The notes under the pieces: model-generated | Told to the model about the DNA's origin: nothing | Databases searched by the model: none | Seen by the model: only the letters and a program-made list of their open reading frames with translations | Part shown: piece after piece, positions 23,224 to 24,631 of the stretch | Numbering within the stretch: position 1 is the stretch's first letter | Layout: every line of letters starts with the position of its first letter | DNA from: Megasphaera sp. UBA1696 | GTDB lineage: Bacteria; Bacillota; Negativicutes; Veillonellales; Megasphaeraceae | Reading direction: 5' to 3' | Length of the DNA stretch: 24,631 bases | NCBI GenBank assembly: GCA_002319965.1 | Contig: DCJQ01000026.1 | Location: 62,296 to 86,926 of the forward strand | Program-made: the position numbers and the translations under genes

Positions 23224-24552
23224 ATGGAACAGCGGGTGCCACCGCAGAATGTCGAAGCCGAACAAGCTGTCCTCGGAGCTATGCTCCTAAGCCATGATGC
23301 GGTCATCTTGGCGATGGAACGACTGCAGTCGCACGACTTTTATCGGGATGTCCACCGCGTCATCTTTGAGGGCATGGAACATCTGCACCGGGAAAATAAA
23401 GAAATCGACGTCATTACCTTAACCGAAGAGCTGCGGCGCATGAAGCGCCTGGATGATGTCGGCGGTGTCGAATACGTCCTGCAGCTGCCTAATATGGTCG
23501 CGACGGCAGCCAACATCGAATACCACGCCAACATCGTTTCTGAAAAAGCCTTGGCGCGGAACCTTATTTCGACGTGTACCGAATTGACGACCGAAGCCTA
23601 TGACGGAGAAAAGGAGCCGGAGGACCTCCTCGATGATGCCGAACGAAAGATTCTGCAGCTGTCGGATACGAAAAATCGCGGCGACTTTGCCTCCGTCGGC
23701 GCCGTCGTCGAAACGACCCTCGATAAAATTACCAAACTTTATGAAAATAAGGCCGGTCTTACGGGCCTTCCTACGGGATTTCGCGACCTCGACCGCATGA
23801 CATCGGGCCTTCAACCGTCTGATCTCATCCTCGTCGCCGCCCGGCCCAGTATGGGTAAGACGGCCTTTACCCTGAACATTGCCCAGAATGTCGGCGTCCG
23901 TCAGCGAAAGACAGTGGCCTTCTTTTCCCTGGAAATGTCTCAGGAACAGCTCGTACAGCGTCTGCTCTGCCAGATTGCCCATATCGATTCACAAAAGCTG
24001 CGTACGGGTCAGCTCAACAGTGATGACGAATGGACGCGCCTTACCGATGCCTGTGACAAGCTCTATGAATCGCCGGTCTACATCGACGATACGCCGGGGA
24101 TTTCCGTTGCCGAAATGCGTTCTAAGGCGCGGCGGCTAAAGTCAGAGCATGGCCTGGACCTCATTATCGTCGACTACCTGCAGCTCATGCAGGGGCGCAA
24201 CTCGGAAAGCCGACAGCAGGAAATCTCTGAAATTTCCCGATCACTGAAGGCCTTAGCCCGGGAACTCAAAGTGCCTTTAATCGCCTTGTCTCAGCTCAGC
24301 CGAAGCGTAGAAAGCCGTCAGGATAAGCGGCCCATGCTCAGTGACCTCCGTGAATCGGGGGCTCTTGAACAGGATGCCGACATCGTTTCCTTCTTATATC
24401 GAGAAGATTATTACGATAAGGAAACGGAAAACCAACACATTACGGAGGTTATCCTGGCGAAGCATCGTAACGGGCCGGTCGGATCAGTCAAACTTTACTT
24501 TAAAAATGAATTTACCTTGTTCCTCAACTTGGATACGCAGCACGAAGGATAA
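23224..24552 (+). CDS. dnaB: Replicative DNA helicase DnaB
   Basis: A 442-residue hexameric helicase that unwinds DNA at the fork and binds primase. The N-terminal domain (about 1-120) starts with the typical PPQNVEAEQAVLGAMLL. The RecA-like domain has Walker A ARPSMGKTA (206-214), the catalytic region FFSLEMS (233-239), Walker B LIIVDYLQLM (313-322) with Asp317, and a final AKHRNGPVG (412-420) that supplies the arginine finger. No intein is inserted. The ATG follows GGGGGAA. This is the DnaB of Gram-negative naming, equivalent to DnaC in Bacillus. Confidence 0.96.
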   Translation: MEQRVPPQNVEAEQAVLGAMLLSHDAVILAMERLQSHDFYRDVHRVIFEGMEHLHRENKEIDVITLTEELRRMKRLDDVGGVEYVLQLPNMVATAANIEYHANIVSEKALARNLISTCTELTTEAYDGEKEPEDLLDDAERKILQLSDTKNRGDFASVGAVVETTLDKITKLYENKAGLTGLPTGFRDLDRMTSGLQPSDLILVAARPSMGKTAFTLNIAQNVGVRQRKTVAFFSLEMSQEQLVQRLLCQIAHIDSQKLRTGQLNSDDEWTRLTDACDKLYESPVYIDDTPGISVAEMRSKARRLKSEHGLDLIIVDYLQLMQGRNSESRQQEISEISRSLKALARELKVPLIALSQLSRSVESRQDKRPMLSDLRESGALEQDADIVSFLYREDYYDKETENQHITEVILAKHRNGPVGSVKLYFKNEFTLFLNLDTQHEG

Positions 24553-24570
24553 CGTGCTGCGTTCTTTTCT
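24536..24570 (+). terminator. Intrinsic terminator overlapping the end of dnaB
   Basis: CGCAGCACG (24536-24544) pairs perfectly with CGTGCTGCG (24553-24561) around an 8-base loop, followed by TTCTTTTCT. The dnaB stop (24550-24552) lies in the loop. It closes the gdpP-rplI-lonC-dnaB transcription unit. Confidence 0.87.
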
Positions 24571-24631
24571 CCAAGGGGAAGAAAAAAAGGTTAATTGCAA
24601 TACCAACTAGGACACTCGAGATAATTCAATC

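Noticed and set aside
24571..24631. Possible promoter after dnaB (TTGCAA and GATAAT)
   Set aside because: The spacing is 19 bases and the following gene is outside the window, so it cannot be supported.

Overview
This window appears to be chromosomal DNA from a Negativicutes bacterium (Firmicutes with an outer membrane), most plausibly Megasphaera or a close Veillonellaceae relative. The clues are a moderately GC-rich sequence, strong AGGAGG ribosome-binding sites, a T-box riboswitch, an RNase J, a GdpP-type c-di-AMP phosphodiesterase, and the order gdpP-rplI-lonC-dnaB. The genus is inferred from gene content and was not tested by alignment. I saw no rRNA, tRNA, CRISPR array, insertion sequence or prophage, and no clearly broken gene.

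Layout. Positions 19-3276 (minus strand) hold an FAD-linked lactate/glycolate-type dehydrogenase, a small exported protein of unknown function and an MFS drug/proton antiporter. A divergent promoter region (3277-3477) leads to a short-chain dehydrogenase (3478-4248). The only gene-free stretch over 300 bases (4249-4614) carries a strong promoter and a T-box riboswitch whose specifier reads UGC (Cys). Its antiterminator bulge also fits the U discriminator of tRNA-Cys. It controls a five-gene operon (4615-8741): a URO-D/MtaA-like protein with a zinc-thiolate motif, then a complete polar amino acid ABC importer (binding lipoprotein, two permeases, ATPase). The operon ends in a strong bidirectional terminator.

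Positions 8838-12605 are a zinc acquisition island. Minus-strand gph and znuA lie back to back with plus-strand znuC-znuB-zur. The divergent znuA/znuC promoters share a perfect AAATGC-CTT-GCATTT palindrome that overlaps the znuC -35 box and is the obvious candidate Zur operator. gph has its own promoter at the end of znuA. A nitroreductase (12621-13145, minus) converges on zur across a shared terminator.

Positions 13397-15894 look like one operon: an ArsR/SmtB-type repressor with an intact alpha-5 zinc-sensing site, a SixA-like histidine phosphatase, ThiD and an unknown exported protein. From 16100 to the end are housekeeping genes: RNase J, a YybS-like membrane protein, GdpP, ribosomal protein L9, LonC protease and replicative helicase DnaB. 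The dnaB terminator overlaps the end of its coding sequence.

The observations most worth following are the Cys T-box operon, which joins a methyltransferase-like enzyme to an amino acid importer, and the presence of two different zinc-sensing repressors within about 1.5 kb.
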